Assembly (NCBI RefSeq): GCF_002197845.1
Contig: NZ_NIDE01000020.1
Location: 62,001-126,000, forward strand
Length of the DNA: 64,000 nucleotides
DNA from: Fimbriiglobus ruber
GTDB taxonomy: Bacteria > Planctomycetota > Planctomycetia > Gemmatales > Gemmataceae
Reading direction: 5' to 3'
Shown here in pieces: positions 1-9,228 of this stretch. The translations under genes and the position numbers were made by a program. Position 1 is the stretch's first letter, and every line of letters begins with the position of its first letter. The notes below the pieces were generated by a model that saw only the letters and a list, made by a program, of their open reading frames with translations, was not told the origin of the DNA and searched no databases.

Positions 1-2022
1 ATTGAATACGACCGCGCCGACGGGCGTACCCGCCGCCCGTAGTTGGGCCACCGCCTTGCGGGTCGTCAGGGCGTCCGCGTCGCGGACGACCACCATCCAG
101 GTGCTCTCGGCCTCCCGGCACACGATCGGCGATTCGATGGCGTCCGAAAGAGCCCCGGTGTCGACCAGCACCACGTCGTAACTCGCGGCAGCCGCCTTGA
201 ACACTGCCGCGATCGATTCGGCCCGGAGACCCGCCCGCTGGCGGTTGCCGAGCGCTCCGAGTGGGAGAATCCACAGATTGGGCTGCCAGGACTTAGTGAC
301 GCATTCCGCCAGGCCGCGTGTTTCGCAAAGAACATTGGCGAGACCGACTGTGGCCCGATCCGTTACCTGATCGGGCGCAGACGAGAACCGCCGGCCGATC
401 AGGTCGAAGTCGATAATCAGCACCCGTTGCCCGGTCACGGCTAGCGCCGTACCCAGGGCGGCCGTCAGTTCGGACTTCCCGTCCCCGCGGGACGTGCCCG
501 CGATGGCGATGACCCGGGCGGCCGACAGCTCGGGGTCCGTCTGCCACGTCGAAACGAGGCTGTAGATACAGAAGGCCGCCGTTTGCTGGGCGTCCGGTAT
601 GGCGTCCGAAACTTCTAGTAGTACGCCCAGAACCGGTACGTCGACCCCGAGGCAGGCCAGGTCAGTCGACCGGCGGGCCTTCCGATTTCGGAGCGAAAGG
701 GCAACGACCGCCCCGGCTCCCAGGGCGAAACCGCCGAGACCACCCGCCGCCCCCATCATTTTGCGCTTGTCCTTGGCCGGCCCGCCCGGTCGTTCGCCCT
801 CGTTGATGACGTTGATTTGCCCGATCACCGAGGAATCGACCCGGAGCGAGTCTAATTTCGATTCGTTATCCGCCAGCCGGTCTTTCGTCGCCTTGGCTTC
901 TTCCAGAAGGTTACTGACGCGGAGGTTCGCCCGGCCGAGTTCGAGGTACTTCTCCAGCGACTGGGAATACATCTCCCGCAATTTGGACGCCCGCATGCGG
1001 AGCGCATCGATGGCGGCCGGCGTTGGAACCCCTTCGAGTACGCCGACGTTGTTCACGAAACTCGTCCGGCGGAATTTTCGGAATGCGATCGCCCGGTCGC
1101 TGATGCGCTTCCGCACGTCGGTCAGATTGTCCCGCACCTTGACCACGTCAGGGTGGTCCGGGCCGTAAATTTTTTGTAGTTGGCGGAGTTCGGTCTCGTA
1201 ACGCGATTCTTCTTCGATGGACCGCCGAAGGAGTTCGTCTGTGGTCGCGATCTCGGACACCGGCATGGCGTCGTAATCCTTGGAGTTGCCGAGGGCGGCT
1301 TCCATCAGGATGACGTTGATTTCGGTGTCTTTCAGCATCGTCTCCAGCCGGTTGACCTCCTGGGTCTTGGCTTGGAGGAGTTCTTTCAGGTCGTCCGACC
1401 CAAACTTGTGGGCAATCTCGCCCGCCTCCTTCCGGAGCCGTGCGAGGTCCGCGGAGAGCTGGACGACCCGCTCGTCGGTGGCCGCCATTCGTTGATTCCC
1501 GGCCTTCCCGCCGTGGACCCGGAGGTACTCTCGAAATAAAAGCTTCACACCGAACGAGGCTCGCTTGGGGTTAACGTCCGTATACGACACTTCGATCAGT
1601 TCGGACCGCACCTGGTGTGTCACGGTCAGGTTCGCGAGGAACGCCTCGGCGGAAATCGGCTTGTCTCCGACGGCTTCCTCCCACTCTGGGGTGGCGAGAA
1701 CCGACTCGACCACCGTCCGACTCTTCATGATGTTGACCTGGACGTCCACGAAGCCGTCGAAGATGGACGGTACGACGTCGTGTTGGGCGTACAGCATCCG
1801 GAGGGCCACCGGCGTGATCCGTAGCAGCCCGGAACTTTTATAGGCCGGCGGAGAACTCTTGTACCCGGCGGCAGCCGCCCCTAACCCAACGGTCAGGCCG
1901 GCGAAGACGGCCCACGGATACCGCCTCCGCATCCGGGAGTGAATCCGGCGCAGGATGTTCGGGCCCTTCTTCGGAGGCGAAGCGGTATCGACCGGTGCAG
2001 GTTCGGCGGACGGAGCGGTCAC
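1..2022 (-). CDS. Polysaccharide chain-length/export protein, Wzz-BY-kinase-like fusion (3-prime end missing)
   Basis: The protein is probably an inner-membrane polysaccharide co-polymerase that sets chain length and drives export. It starts with GTG at 2022, sharing GTGA with the stop of the preceding gene, and stays open to the left edge (674 codons). A first membrane segment lies near residues 38-56 and a second near 421-445. The long stretch between them is charged and helical, as in Wzz proteins. A cytoplasmic ATPase follows, with Walker A GTSRGDGKSELT near residue 507, a Walker A-prime LIIDFD and a Walker B VLVDTG. The last visible residues (GAVVFN) match the end of the kinase fold, so only a short tail, which would hold any tyrosine cluster, is missing. 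Whether it is a true tyrosine kinase cannot be decided here. Confidence 0.85.
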   Translation of the reverse strand, partial: MTAPSAEPAPVDTASPPKKGPNILRRIHSRMRRRYPWAVFAGLTVGLGAAAAGYKSSPPAYKSSGLLRITPVALRMLYAQHDVVPSIFDGFVDVQVNIMKSRTVVESVLATPEWEEAVGDKPISAEAFLANLTVTHQVRSELIEVSYTDVNPKRASFGVKLLFREYLRVHGGKAGNQRMAATDERVVQLSADLARLRKEAGEIAHKFGSDDLKELLQAKTQEVNRLETMLKDTEINVILMEAALGNSKDYDAMPVSEIATTDELLRRSIEEESRYETELRQLQKIYGPDHPDVVKVRDNLTDVRKRISDRAIAFRKFRRTSFVNNVGVLEGVPTPAAIDALRMRASKLREMYSQSLEKYLELGRANLRVSNLLEEAKATKDRLADNESKLDSLRVDSSVIGQINVINEGERPGGPAKDKRKMMGAAGGLGGFALGAGAVVALSLRNRKARRSTDLACLGVDVPVLGVLLEVSDAIPDAQQTAAFCIYSLVSTWQTDPELSAARVIAIAGTSRGDGKSELTAALGTALAVTGQRVLIIDFDLIGRRFSSAPDQVTDRATVGLANVLCETRGLAECVTKSWQPNLWILPLGALGNRQRAGLRAESIAAVFKAAAASYDVVLVDTGALSDAIESPIVCREAESTWMVVVRDADALTTRKAVAQLRAAGTPVGAVVFN

Positions 2023-2858
2023 GGATGGGCACCACCGGGACGAAAGCCTGTGAACCTCCGGGCGGCGGCCCGGAGTAGCAACCCGCAGCCGTACGGGATG
2101 CCGTCGATGAGATACCGGCGAGCCAGTCGACGGGGTTCCTGACTGACCCGGAAAGCCCACTCGAGCCCGATTCGTTGGACCCACGCGGGAGCCCGCCGGA
2201 CCTGGCCCGTCAGGAAGCTAAAGCTAACCCCGACGCCGACCCACCATGTTCGCGGGAACTGACCCACGAGTTCAGCGATGAGCCACTCGGTCTTGGGCGA
2301 CCCGAGGCCGATGAACACGATGTCTGGCGACCCTGCGGCGCGAATCGCCTCGGCGACGGCCGCAACGCAGGCCCGGTCTGGGACGGCCGGGACGGCTGGC
2401 GAACACGTACCGGCCACCACGAGGTCCGGGTGTCGCGCGGCAAGTACCGCCGCCGCACCGGCCGCCGCGCCGGGCTCCCCGCCCAGAAGATAAATCGAGT
2501 GCCCGGCACGAGCGGCCCCGGCCGCGAGCGTGCTTATCAGGGAAGATCCGGCAACCCGTCCGGGGAGCGGCGTTCCCTGGAGCTTGGCGGCCCAGACCAG
2601 CGGGGTGCCGTCCGCCACCCGGAACGTGGCCTCGTTCAAGAGCCTGCGGAATTCAACACACCGCCGGTAGCGGCGAAGGTAATCGAGGTTCGGCGTCACG
2701 CACCAACCGCCTCGGCCGGCGTCGAGTTCGGAGACGATGAACTCGACGGCCTCCGGTTCGGTGACGGCGTGCAGGCCGAGCCCGTCCACGTCCACCGTGG
2801 GGGGTGACAGAACGGGGCGAGTCGGGACCGGACTCGGGGCAGTAGTCTGGGCGATCAT
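2019..2858 (-). CDS. WecG/TagA/CpsF family glycosyltransferase
   Basis: 279 residues, the usual length for this family, which transfers N-acetylmannosamine-type sugars to lipid-linked acceptors on the cytoplasmic face of the membrane. The family hallmark VADGTPLVWAAKLQG is at about residues 81-95, with the conserved Asp. It is followed by the nucleotide-fold stretch SIYLLGGEPG and the late motif DIVFIGLGSPKTEWL. Its stop overlaps the start of the Wzz-like gene by four bases, and its ATG lies three bases after the stop of the upstream glycosyltransferase, so it is an internal gene of the exopolysaccharide operon. The exact sugar donor cannot be read from sequence. Confidence 0.88.
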   Translation of the reverse strand: MIAQTTAPSPVPTRPVLSPPTVDVDGLGLHAVTEPEAVEFIVSELDAGRGGWCVTPNLDYLRRYRRCVEFRRLLNEATFRVADGTPLVWAAKLQGTPLPGRVAGSSLISTLAAGAARAGHSIYLLGGEPGAAAGAAAVLAARHPDLVVAGTCSPAVPAVPDRACVAAVAEAIRAAGSPDIVFIGLGSPKTEWLIAELVGQFPRTWWVGVGVSFSFLTGQVRRAPAWVQRIGLEWAFRVSQEPRRLARRYLIDGIPYGCGLLLRAAARRFTGFRPGGAHP

Positions 2859-2861
2859 GCG

Positions 2862-4082
2862 CTACCTTAGAACAGGTTCAGGGTCGGCGGGCACGGTCGC
2901 CTTCGTGGCGCGGGCGGCCCGGACCCATGCTTGTTGGGGGCGGAAAACCAGACCGAGGTAAATCGGGAACTTCCTGGCCACGTACAGGGGAATTTGGACG
3001 AGATCGAACAACCCGATCCACGACCGGCCGTGCCGCAACCACGCCAGCACTTGTCCGGCTGCCATCAGCGCGATCGCCGTGAGGAGGATTCCGATGGGAC
3101 TTTCAGCACCGGTCAGCCACCACGCCCCTATCGCCAGGACGGCGGCCGCCAGTGTCGCCAACCCCAGGAGCGAGAGTGGGGGGACGGCGAGGTCGAGGCC
3201 CAGCAGTACCAGCCCCGGCCGGCGGCGGGTCAGGCCGGCGACGACGAGCCGGGGGGCCTGGCGAAGGAGCGTTCGGACATGCCCGTGCTCCCAGCGCCGC
3301 CGCTGCGTACCGGCCGCCGCGTCCCCGGTCGGAAATTCGCCCGTCACACAAGGTACGGCGAGAAATCGGGGCGGGTGCCCAGCCAGAGTCAGGTCGACCC
3401 CGAGTTGCAAGTCTTCGACGATGTTTCCGCTGGCGAGCCGGGTATGGCGGAGCAGCCCCCAGGGCAGCGCGAGCCCGGTGCCGAACAGGTGGCACGGGCC
3501 GCCGAGTCGCGACAAGCCCAACGGGCGGATCACGTTTTTCAGGAAGAAAGCGTAAGCCGAAACCCGCGCCTTGGCGCCGGACCCGGGCGGTGGGTAGAGA
3601 ACGTTAATCCCTTGGACCGGCCGGCCAAACCCGGCCGCGGCCGCCAGAGCGTCCAACGCCCCGTTGCCGACCCCGCAATCGGCGTCAATGACGGCCAACA
3701 CGGCCGGCGGGTCGGCGGACAGGTGGCGGATGCCGGCGTCCAGGGCGTACCCCTTTCCGCGCCGGACCGCGTCCGACCTCTCAACGACCTCGGCCCCGTA
3801 AGATCGGGCGACGGCGGCCGTTTGGTCCGAGCAATTATCAGCCACCACGACGCACCGGTCCCCTGGGCGCAGTTGCGCCATGACGTCAGTCAGGGTGCGG
3901 GATAGCCCGTCCTCCTCGTTGTGGGCCGGGATCAGCACGGCCAGCCTTGGGCGGTCGGCGGCGGCTGGAGGGATGCGGAGCCGACGAACGGCCGCGGCCA
4001 GTGTTTCCGCCGCGAGAAGCAGGAGCGGAATGGCGACTACGACCGCCGCCGCCCAGGCCAAGAGTTCCAGTGTGAGCGCCAT
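2862..4082 (-). CDS. Membrane glycosyltransferase family 2
   Basis: 406 residues. An N-terminal membrane helix (about 5-30) precedes a GT-A domain with AVLIPAHNEEDGLSRTL, a DADCG metal-binding motif and a QRRRWEHGH motif like the QxxRW of processive synthases. Two or three C-terminal helices follow (about 290-350). This architecture fits an inner-membrane enzyme that adds a sugar to a growing exopolysaccharide. The start ATG overlaps the preceding stop by one base (TGATG), so translation is probably coupled. The clear QxxRW-like motif and several membrane segments make a chain-extending enzyme possible, but no specific polymer can be named. Confidence 0.87.
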   Translation of the reverse strand: MALTLELLAWAAAVVVAIPLLLLAAETLAAAVRRLRIPPAAADRPRLAVLIPAHNEEDGLSRTLTDVMAQLRPGDRCVVVADNCSDQTAAVARSYGAEVVERSDAVRRGKGYALDAGIRHLSADPPAVLAVIDADCGVGNGALDALAAAAGFGRPVQGINVLYPPPGSGAKARVSAYAFFLKNVIRPLGLSRLGGPCHLFGTGLALPWGLLRHTRLASGNIVEDLQLGVDLTLAGHPPRFLAVPCVTGEFPTGDAAAGTQRRRWEHGHVRTLLRQAPRLVVAGLTRRRPGLVLLGLDLAVPPLSLLGLATLAAAVLAIGAWWLTGAESPIGILLTAIALMAAGQVLAWLRHGRSWIGLFDLVQIPLYVARKFPIYLGLVFRPQQAWVRAARATKATVPADPEPVLR

Positions 4083-5287
4083 CAGATCTCCTCGGAATGA
4101 GCGCGGAAGAAGCCGGCGAGTTTACTGGCCTCGACGTCGACGTCGTGCATGAGGCCCACCCGGCCGGCCCCGACCTTCCCCATTCGCGTCAGGTCGTCGT
4201 CCGGGGTCGTCAGGACGGCCGCCATCGCGTCCGCCAAGGCGTCAACCGACCCGGCCGGCACGAGCCACCCGCACCGGCCCGGCTCGACCAATTCCGGGAT
4301 GCCGGCGATGAACGTCGTGACCACCGGCCGGCCGAGCCCGAGCGCCTCCATTAGCACCACGGGCAACCCTTCCGCGAAGCTCGGCAAAACCATCGCCCGT
4401 GACCCTAGCAGTTCCCGTCGGACGGCGTCACCCGGCAATGAGCCGAGTAGCTTCACTATCCCGCCCAGGTTCAATCGCGCGATCTCGGCTTCGATCACGT
4501 CGCGGAGGGGGCCGTCGCCGATCACCGCGAGTTCAAAGGCCAGTCCACTGTCGCGCACCCGGGCGGCAGCCTGCACGAGCAGCAATTGCCCTTTTTGTTC
4601 ACTGAGGCGGCCAATGTTGATGAGGCGAGGCACGGCCGGGACCGGGCTGGGATCACCGGATCGAAACACTGCATCCACACCGCAACGGACGACGCGGACT
4701 TTCGGCCAGTCGGCAAGCGGACACCAGCGGTAGAGCTGACTTCGCCCGAAGTCGCTGATCGCCACGACGAACGCCGCCCCGCCGATCTTTTCGCCCAGCG
4801 ACAAGGCGTCCGGCCGGTCGAACTCCTCCGGGCCGTGGACCGTGAAACTGTACGTCGGCCCTCCAAGTTGACGGGAAAGCAGTGCAACGGCGGCCGGGTT
4901 GGTTCCGAAGTGGGCGTGCAAGTGGTGCGCCCCTGCCCGCCTACAGAGACGGGCGACGGCACAGGCTTCCACGAAGTAAGCCAGGTGACGGACCCACCCG
5001 CCGCCCCGCCGGGCCAGTCGAGCGGCTGTCGCGGTCCCCCGTACCCAACTTCGGGGCCGGGCCAACAGCAAGGCGAGGACGTGTCCGAGAAGAGCGAGAC
5101 GCCCGAGACCGAGCACGGCGGTCGTTTTCGCGGCTTCGGCCCGATCGCCGGTGTCGATGAGCGTCCCTGAGTGGCGGACCGACAACCGAACGACATTGAC
5201 CCCGAGCCGTTCCAGAGCCTGGATTTCCCGGCGGATAAAACTGTGGCTCAGCTGCGGGTACTGGTTAACCAGATAAGCGACTTTCAC
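4082..5287 (-). CDS. Glycosyltransferase family 4
   Basis: 401 residues from the GTG at 5287, which shares GTGA with the preceding stop. The much longer open frame upstream only overlaps the previous gene and has no homologous content. The GT-B fold is shown by an N-terminal VAYLVNQYPQLSHSF, a donor-site INIGRLSEQKG, then VIGDGPLRD, and the retaining-enzyme signature SFAEGLPVVLMEALGLG with the EX7E glutamates. Residues near 115 include HAHFGTNPA, common in GT4 enzymes of capsule and exopolysaccharide loci. It acts on the cytoplasmic side of the membrane on a lipid-linked oligosaccharide. The donor sugar is unknown. Confidence 0.88.
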   Translation of the reverse strand: MKVAYLVNQYPQLSHSFIRREIQALERLGVNVVRLSVRHSGTLIDTGDRAEAAKTTAVLGLGRLALLGHVLALLLARPRSWVRGTATAARLARRGGGWVRHLAYFVEACAVARLCRRAGAHHLHAHFGTNPAAVALLSRQLGGPTYSFTVHGPEEFDRPDALSLGEKIGGAAFVVAISDFGRSQLYRWCPLADWPKVRVVRCGVDAVFRSGDPSPVPAVPRLINIGRLSEQKGQLLLVQAAARVRDSGLAFELAVIGDGPLRDVIEAEIARLNLGGIVKLLGSLPGDAVRRELLGSRAMVLPSFAEGLPVVLMEALGLGRPVVTTFIAGIPELVEPGRCGWLVPAGSVDALADAMAAVLTTPDDDLTRMGKVGAGRVGLMHDVDVEASKLAGFFRAHSEEI

Positions 5288-6300
5288 GGCTGACCTCCCA
5301 CCGGGGCGGCGGCCGGCGTCTTGTACTCGATGATTTTCGATGGCCGACGGACGATCCGCCCCCACAAATACCGCCATTGGCCACGGGCTTGCGGGAATTT
5401 CGCCAAGACGCAGAAACCTGCGTACAGGGCGGCGTCGCGGGTCGACCAGCGGCGGCGGGCGAACCGGTAGGTTTTGAGCGCGAGCAGTGGGTACAGAGCG
5501 ACTAGCACCAGGCCCCACCAGCCGGCGAAGATCACGGACAAAATGATCGCCAAGGGAAGCAACGCTCCCCAGACGCGAATCGCCCGGACTTCTCGCCGCC
5601 AGATCGGCGTCGGGCCGTCGCGGAGGAGGGCCGACACCTCGGTATAGGCGTACCCGGCCCGAACGGCCCGCGCCCACCAATGCCGGAAGCGGGTCATAGC
5701 CGCGTCGTGTAGGGCCATCTCCGTCGGTAGCCGCTCCAACCGCCAACCCGACGCCCGCATGCGGGCACACAACTCCGGTTCTTCCCCGGCGATCAGCGTC
5801 GGCCGGAACCCGCCGACCTCACGGAATGCTTCGAGGCGGACAACTGCGATCCCGCCACACGCGTCCGTCGGCCCGACCGCGGTGTCCCATTCCAGGTCGC
5901 ACAGACGGTTGTAAATCGAGGCCTCGGGAAATCGTTCCCGGAGTCGGCCGGCGACGACGGCCAACCTGGCATCGTCCGACAGTTTCGCGTAAGCCGCGTC
6001 GAGCCAACCGGGTACGAGTTCACAGTCGCCATCGATAAACTGCACGAATTCGACCCGGGCGGCCGCGGGCATCTCGGTGAGCCGGTCGGCCCCGGCGTTC
6101 CTGGCGCGGGCGGCAGTGAACGGAACCGACATGTCCAGTTCCACGACTTCTGCCCCGAGTCCGCGGGCCGCGGCCACGCTCCCGTCCGTCGAACCCGAGT
6201 CGACGTACACCACCGGTATCCCGTCCGGGACCGACTTCAGGCAGCGGACCAGTCGAAGCCCTTCGTTCCTTCCGATCACGACCATTCCTATGTCGTTCAT
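5284..6300 (-). CDS. Glycosyltransferase family 2 with C-terminal membrane segments
   Basis: 338 residues from the ATG at 6300, which overlaps the preceding stop as ATGA. The GT-A motifs are MVVIGRNEGLRL at the N-terminus, VDSGSTDGSV near residue 38 and IDGDCEL near 100. A hydrophobic pair near residues 255-290 probably anchors the protein. The two DxD-type acidic clusters are intact. It belongs to the exopolysaccharide operon and probably adds one sugar to the repeat unit. An open frame extends 81 bases further upstream but only overlaps the acyltransferase gene, so the ATG at the coupled junction is preferred. Confidence 0.87.
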   Translation of the reverse strand: MNDIGMVVIGRNEGLRLVRCLKSVPDGIPVVYVDSGSTDGSVAAARGLGAEVVELDMSVPFTAARARNAGADRLTEMPAAARVEFVQFIDGDCELVPGWLDAAYAKLSDDARLAVVAGRLRERFPEASIYNRLCDLEWDTAVGPTDACGGIAVVRLEAFREVGGFRPTLIAGEEPELCARMRASGWRLERLPTEMALHDAAMTRFRHWWARAVRAGYAYTEVSALLRDGPTPIWRREVRAIRVWGALLPLAIILSVIFAGWWGLVLVALYPLLALKTYRFARRRWSTRDAALYAGFCVLAKFPQARGQWRYLWGRIVRRPSKIIEYKTPAAAPVGGQP

Positions 6301-6842
6301 TCGAAGCACTCCTCGTGATCGAGCGCCGGGATGATCCGGGCTGGAATTCCGACCGCCGTCGCACCGGCCGGAACGTCGCACAGGACGACGGCGTTGGCCC
6401 CAATCTTGGCGTGGTCGCCGATCACCACCCCTCCGAGGATCTTGGCTCCGGCCCCCACGTCTACGTGACCGCCGAGCCGAGGCACACCGGCCGGCCGGCC
6501 GCCGTGGCCCAGCGTGACCTGTTGGAACAGCAAGCAGTTCGGCCCAACATTAGAATCCGGGTGGATGACCACGCCGTTCGGGTGCGGGAGCAGCAAGCCG
6601 CCGCCGAGCCGGCTGTTGAGTGGGACGTCGGCCCCGGAGACGACGCTCCAGAACCGGTGCTTGAGTACGTACACGTAGGTGACGAGCCGGCCGAGCGGGC
6701 CGCGGTTTCGGTACCGCTGATACCCACGGATACTCGCCAACAGACGCCGGCCTGGATCCCAAAACCTCTGCGGCTTTTCGCGCGACCAGTCCGGGGCGTC
6801 AGCCGAAATGCGGGGGACGGGATCGGATAGAACGGCGGTCAT
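6297..6842 (-). CDS. Hexapeptide-repeat acyltransferase (serine acetyltransferase-like)
   Basis: 181 residues from an ATG at 6842 that overlaps the preceding stop as ATGA. The C-terminal half is a left-handed beta helix built of hexapeptides, such as GGLLLPHPNGVVIHPDSNVG and HVDVGAGAKILGGVVIGDHA, closing with the loop PAGATAVGIPARII that is typical of CysE-like enzymes. The N-terminal 70 residues are helical and short compared with full CysE. In a polysaccharide operon such enzymes usually O-acetylate a sugar of the repeat unit rather than make O-acetylserine. That role is inferred from context only. Confidence 0.85.
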   Translation of the reverse strand: MTAVLSDPVPRISADAPDWSREKPQRFWDPGRRLLASIRGYQRYRNRGPLGRLVTYVYVLKHRFWSVVSGADVPLNSRLGGGLLLPHPNGVVIHPDSNVGPNCLLFQQVTLGHGGRPAGVPRLGGHVDVGAGAKILGGVVIGDHAKIGANAVVLCDVPAGATAVGIPARIIPALDHEECFE

Positions 6843-7804
6843 CGGGATACTCCCGTCGAACCCCACGTTTGACGGATGAAATCGGCAACGAGCCCCGGCG
6901 GCGTGTCGTCGGGGCGACGTTCGACACGCTGGCGGGTGCGCCACAAAAGATGGCCGGCGAGCCAGCCGATGTCCGCGGCTCGGGCGTAACACCACCCGTG
7001 GCCGCTTTCGAAGTACCGCTTCCGGGCCGCGAACCAGTAGCCCGGAACCCGTTTCGGCAGGTGCGTTCGTTCGTCGAGCCCGGTACTCTGCCCGACAAGG
7101 TGTACGACCCGGCTGGCTGGTTCGTACCGACAGTCCCAACCGGCTCGAGTTGCCCGGCGGCAAAAGTCCGTTTCTTCGAAGTAGAGGAAGTACCCGTCGT
7201 CAAGCAGCCCAACGGTGTCGAACACTTCCCGGCGGACGAGCATACTTGCCCCGGATACCCATTCGGTTCGCGTCGGCCCGCTCGGAACCGGCGGCGCGAC
7301 GACCTGGCGGGCGAGTAGCCGCGTCACCGGTCCAGTGCGGGCCGCCCGTTCAAATTCGCCTAGGACGCTCGGGAAGTGGAAGGCCGACCGTTGGGGGCCA
7401 CCATCCCGATTTTCGAGCCGGCTACCGACGATCCCGACGTTGGGATTAGCCGTTAGGCACCCGACGAGCGGGGCCAGGGCGTTCGCCCGGACCAGTGTGT
7501 CGGGGTTTAAGAGCCAGACGGCGTCGGGCGGCGTGAGGTCCGTCAGACCAACACGGATCGCGGCGTTGTTCCCGGCCGCGAACCCGTCGTTGACCGCGCG
7601 GGGCATGACCGACGCCCAGGTTCCGTGCCCGTGTTCGCGAACGTGAGATTCGAGGCGCTCCGGCGACCCGTCCCCGGATGCGTTATCGACCACGACCGCC
7701 CGCATTCGGCCGGCGGTTGTCTCCGGGAGTGCGGCGAGCGTGTCGAGGCAGTCCGCGGTCATGACTGGCGTGCGGTAGTTGAGAATTACTGTTAGAATGT
7801 TCAT
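6839..7804 (-). CDS. Glycosyltransferase family 2, rhamnosyltransferase-like
   Basis: 321 residues. The N-terminus TVILNYRTPVMTADCL, the motif VVDNASGDGSPERL and the metal-site VWLLNPDTLVRAN form the GT-A core found in rhamnosyl and related transferases. FEETDFCRRATRAGW near residue 215 supplies the catalytic acidic residue region. No clear membrane segment is present, so the enzyme is probably peripheral to the inner membrane. It is coupled at both ends by ATGA overlaps with the ligase-like gene upstream and the acyltransferase downstream. Rhamnose as donor is only a family guess. Confidence 0.86.
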   Translation of the reverse strand: MNILTVILNYRTPVMTADCLDTLAALPETTAGRMRAVVVDNASGDGSPERLESHVREHGHGTWASVMPRAVNDGFAAGNNAAIRVGLTDLTPPDAVWLLNPDTLVRANALAPLVGCLTANPNVGIVGSRLENRDGGPQRSAFHFPSVLGEFERAARTGPVTRLLARQVVAPPVPSGPTRTEWVSGASMLVRREVFDTVGLLDDGYFLYFEETDFCRRATRAGWDCRYEPASRVVHLVGQSTGLDERTHLPKRVPGYWFAARKRYFESGHGWCYARAADIGWLAGHLLWRTRQRVERRPDDTPPGLVADFIRQTWGSTGVSR

Positions 7805-9228
7805 GCCGCCCCTATCCCGACCGGGTATTTGATTCGCGCCCGCCGCGGCGCCGATACCGGCTTCGGAACCGCCGCCGCACCATCACCGACCGACCGCCGG
7901 CCGGCCGATTCCACTTGTGCTAGCGTCAGGCTGTTCAACCCGCCGGCAATTAACATGAACACGGGATTGATCATGGCGTTCAATAGTCCGTCGACCGCGT
8001 ACAGCACAAGGGAAACTGCCAACGCGGCTGCGGGCCCGAACGCGGGGGCAGCCCACACACGGGCCGGGAACCGCACTAGGATACGTATGGCGGGCACGAG
8101 CAGCGTCCCCGTCATGGCAATGAGACCGTAGACCCCGCGTTCGCCGAACGCGATGATCCAGAGCCCGTCGGTGACGGTGATGTCCTTCCCGTCGATGTCG
8201 AACACCCGGTTCCGGCCCCACCCGCCCCAGCCTAACAACGGGCTTTGCTTAGCCCGGGCGAGGAGCAAGTTTTCATTGTCCAGGCGGAAGATGAACGAAG
8301 CCGCTCGCTCCTTGTCAAAACTATTGCCCATCGCCTCCCCGAGTTCCATTCCCGTCCACCCGCCCCAACCCCGACCGTAAACGTAAGCCGGGAAGATCAG
8401 CACGAGCAGGAGCACCATCGGCGGCACCGGGAGCGGGATGTAGCGGGCGGAGAGCAACACCGCCGCGCCGATCACCCCGAGTCCGATCGCCCCGCTCGAT
8501 TTGCAGAGGACCGTGATCACGGCCATGAGGACGAAAACCCACAGCATCGGGACCGTCTTCTTCCGGACCGTCACCTTTTGCATCGACCGCACCCACCAGA
8601 GCCAGAAGGCGAGCAGGGTGGCGGTCGTCATCCACGACCCGACCGCCAAACCGTGTTCCATGAACACGACCGGGCGGTAGCCTCCGAACCGAATCGTCTG
8701 GGCGAAGCTGTGCGGGAAGTACCCGTACACCCAGGTGTGCATCTGCGGGCTCATCTGCGTTTCGACGAAGCAGAGTGGCGCGTACACGATCCCGCTCCCG
8801 ATCATCGCCAGGCAGAGTTCCTTCAGCTCGGTCGGGGAGTTTAGGTAGACCCGGCCGATGAGGTACGGCATCCCCCAACTGATCGTCTGTTCGAGGGACT
8901 GTGAGAACCCGTCGTAAGGTCCGAGCCCGTTCACAATCGACGACGGGAACGGGCAGGTACACCAGACCAGAACCGGGATGTCGGACGCCTTCGGTCGGAG
9001 CGCGAACAACCGCGGCCCGTCGTAGATCACGGCGGCCAGCAGAATGCCGTAACACGTCGCCCGCATCTTGGTCCACTTGATTCCCAGAACCGGCTCGTGA
9101 ACGACCGGTAGGAACAGCCACGCGATCAAGAACGCGGCGATCACGGCCCGGTGTTTCGGGAGAAAGGCGAACAGCGCCAGGCACGCCGGCACCCACCCGA
9201 AGAGGGCGATCGGGACGAATGCGTTCAT
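7801..9228 (-). CDS. O-antigen ligase/polymerase-like multispanning membrane protein
   Basis: 475 residues and mostly hydrophobic, with about ten to twelve predicted membrane segments, beginning with an N-terminal pair around FGWVPACLALFAFLPKHRAVIAAF (written here as two adjacent helices, residues 9-45). A large extracytoplasmic loop between late helices contains RLDNENLLLARAKQSPLLGWG, the kind of loop seen in the Wzy/WaaL superfamily. The protein probably polymerises or ligates undecaprenyl-linked repeats in the periplasm. It sits between the initiating transferase and a GT2, with ATGA overlaps on both sides. Ligase and polymerase cannot be told apart by sequence alone. Confidence 0.8.
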   Translation of the reverse strand: MNAFVPIALFGWVPACLALFAFLPKHRAVIAAFLIAWLFLPVVHEPVLGIKWTKMRATCYGILLAAVIYDGPRLFALRPKASDIPVLVWCTCPFPSSIVNGLGPYDGFSQSLEQTISWGMPYLIGRVYLNSPTELKELCLAMIGSGIVYAPLCFVETQMSPQMHTWVYGYFPHSFAQTIRFGGYRPVVFMEHGLAVGSWMTTATLLAFWLWWVRSMQKVTVRKKTVPMLWVFVLMAVITVLCKSSGAIGLGVIGAAVLLSARYIPLPVPPMVLLLVLIFPAYVYGRGWGGWTGMELGEAMGNSFDKERAASFIFRLDNENLLLARAKQSPLLGWGGWGRNRVFDIDGKDITVTDGLWIIAFGERGVYGLIAMTGTLLVPAIRILVRFPARVWAAPAFGPAAALAVSLVLYAVDGLLNAMINPVFMLIAGGLNSLTLAQVESAGRRSVGDGAAAVPKPVSAPRRARIKYPVGIGAA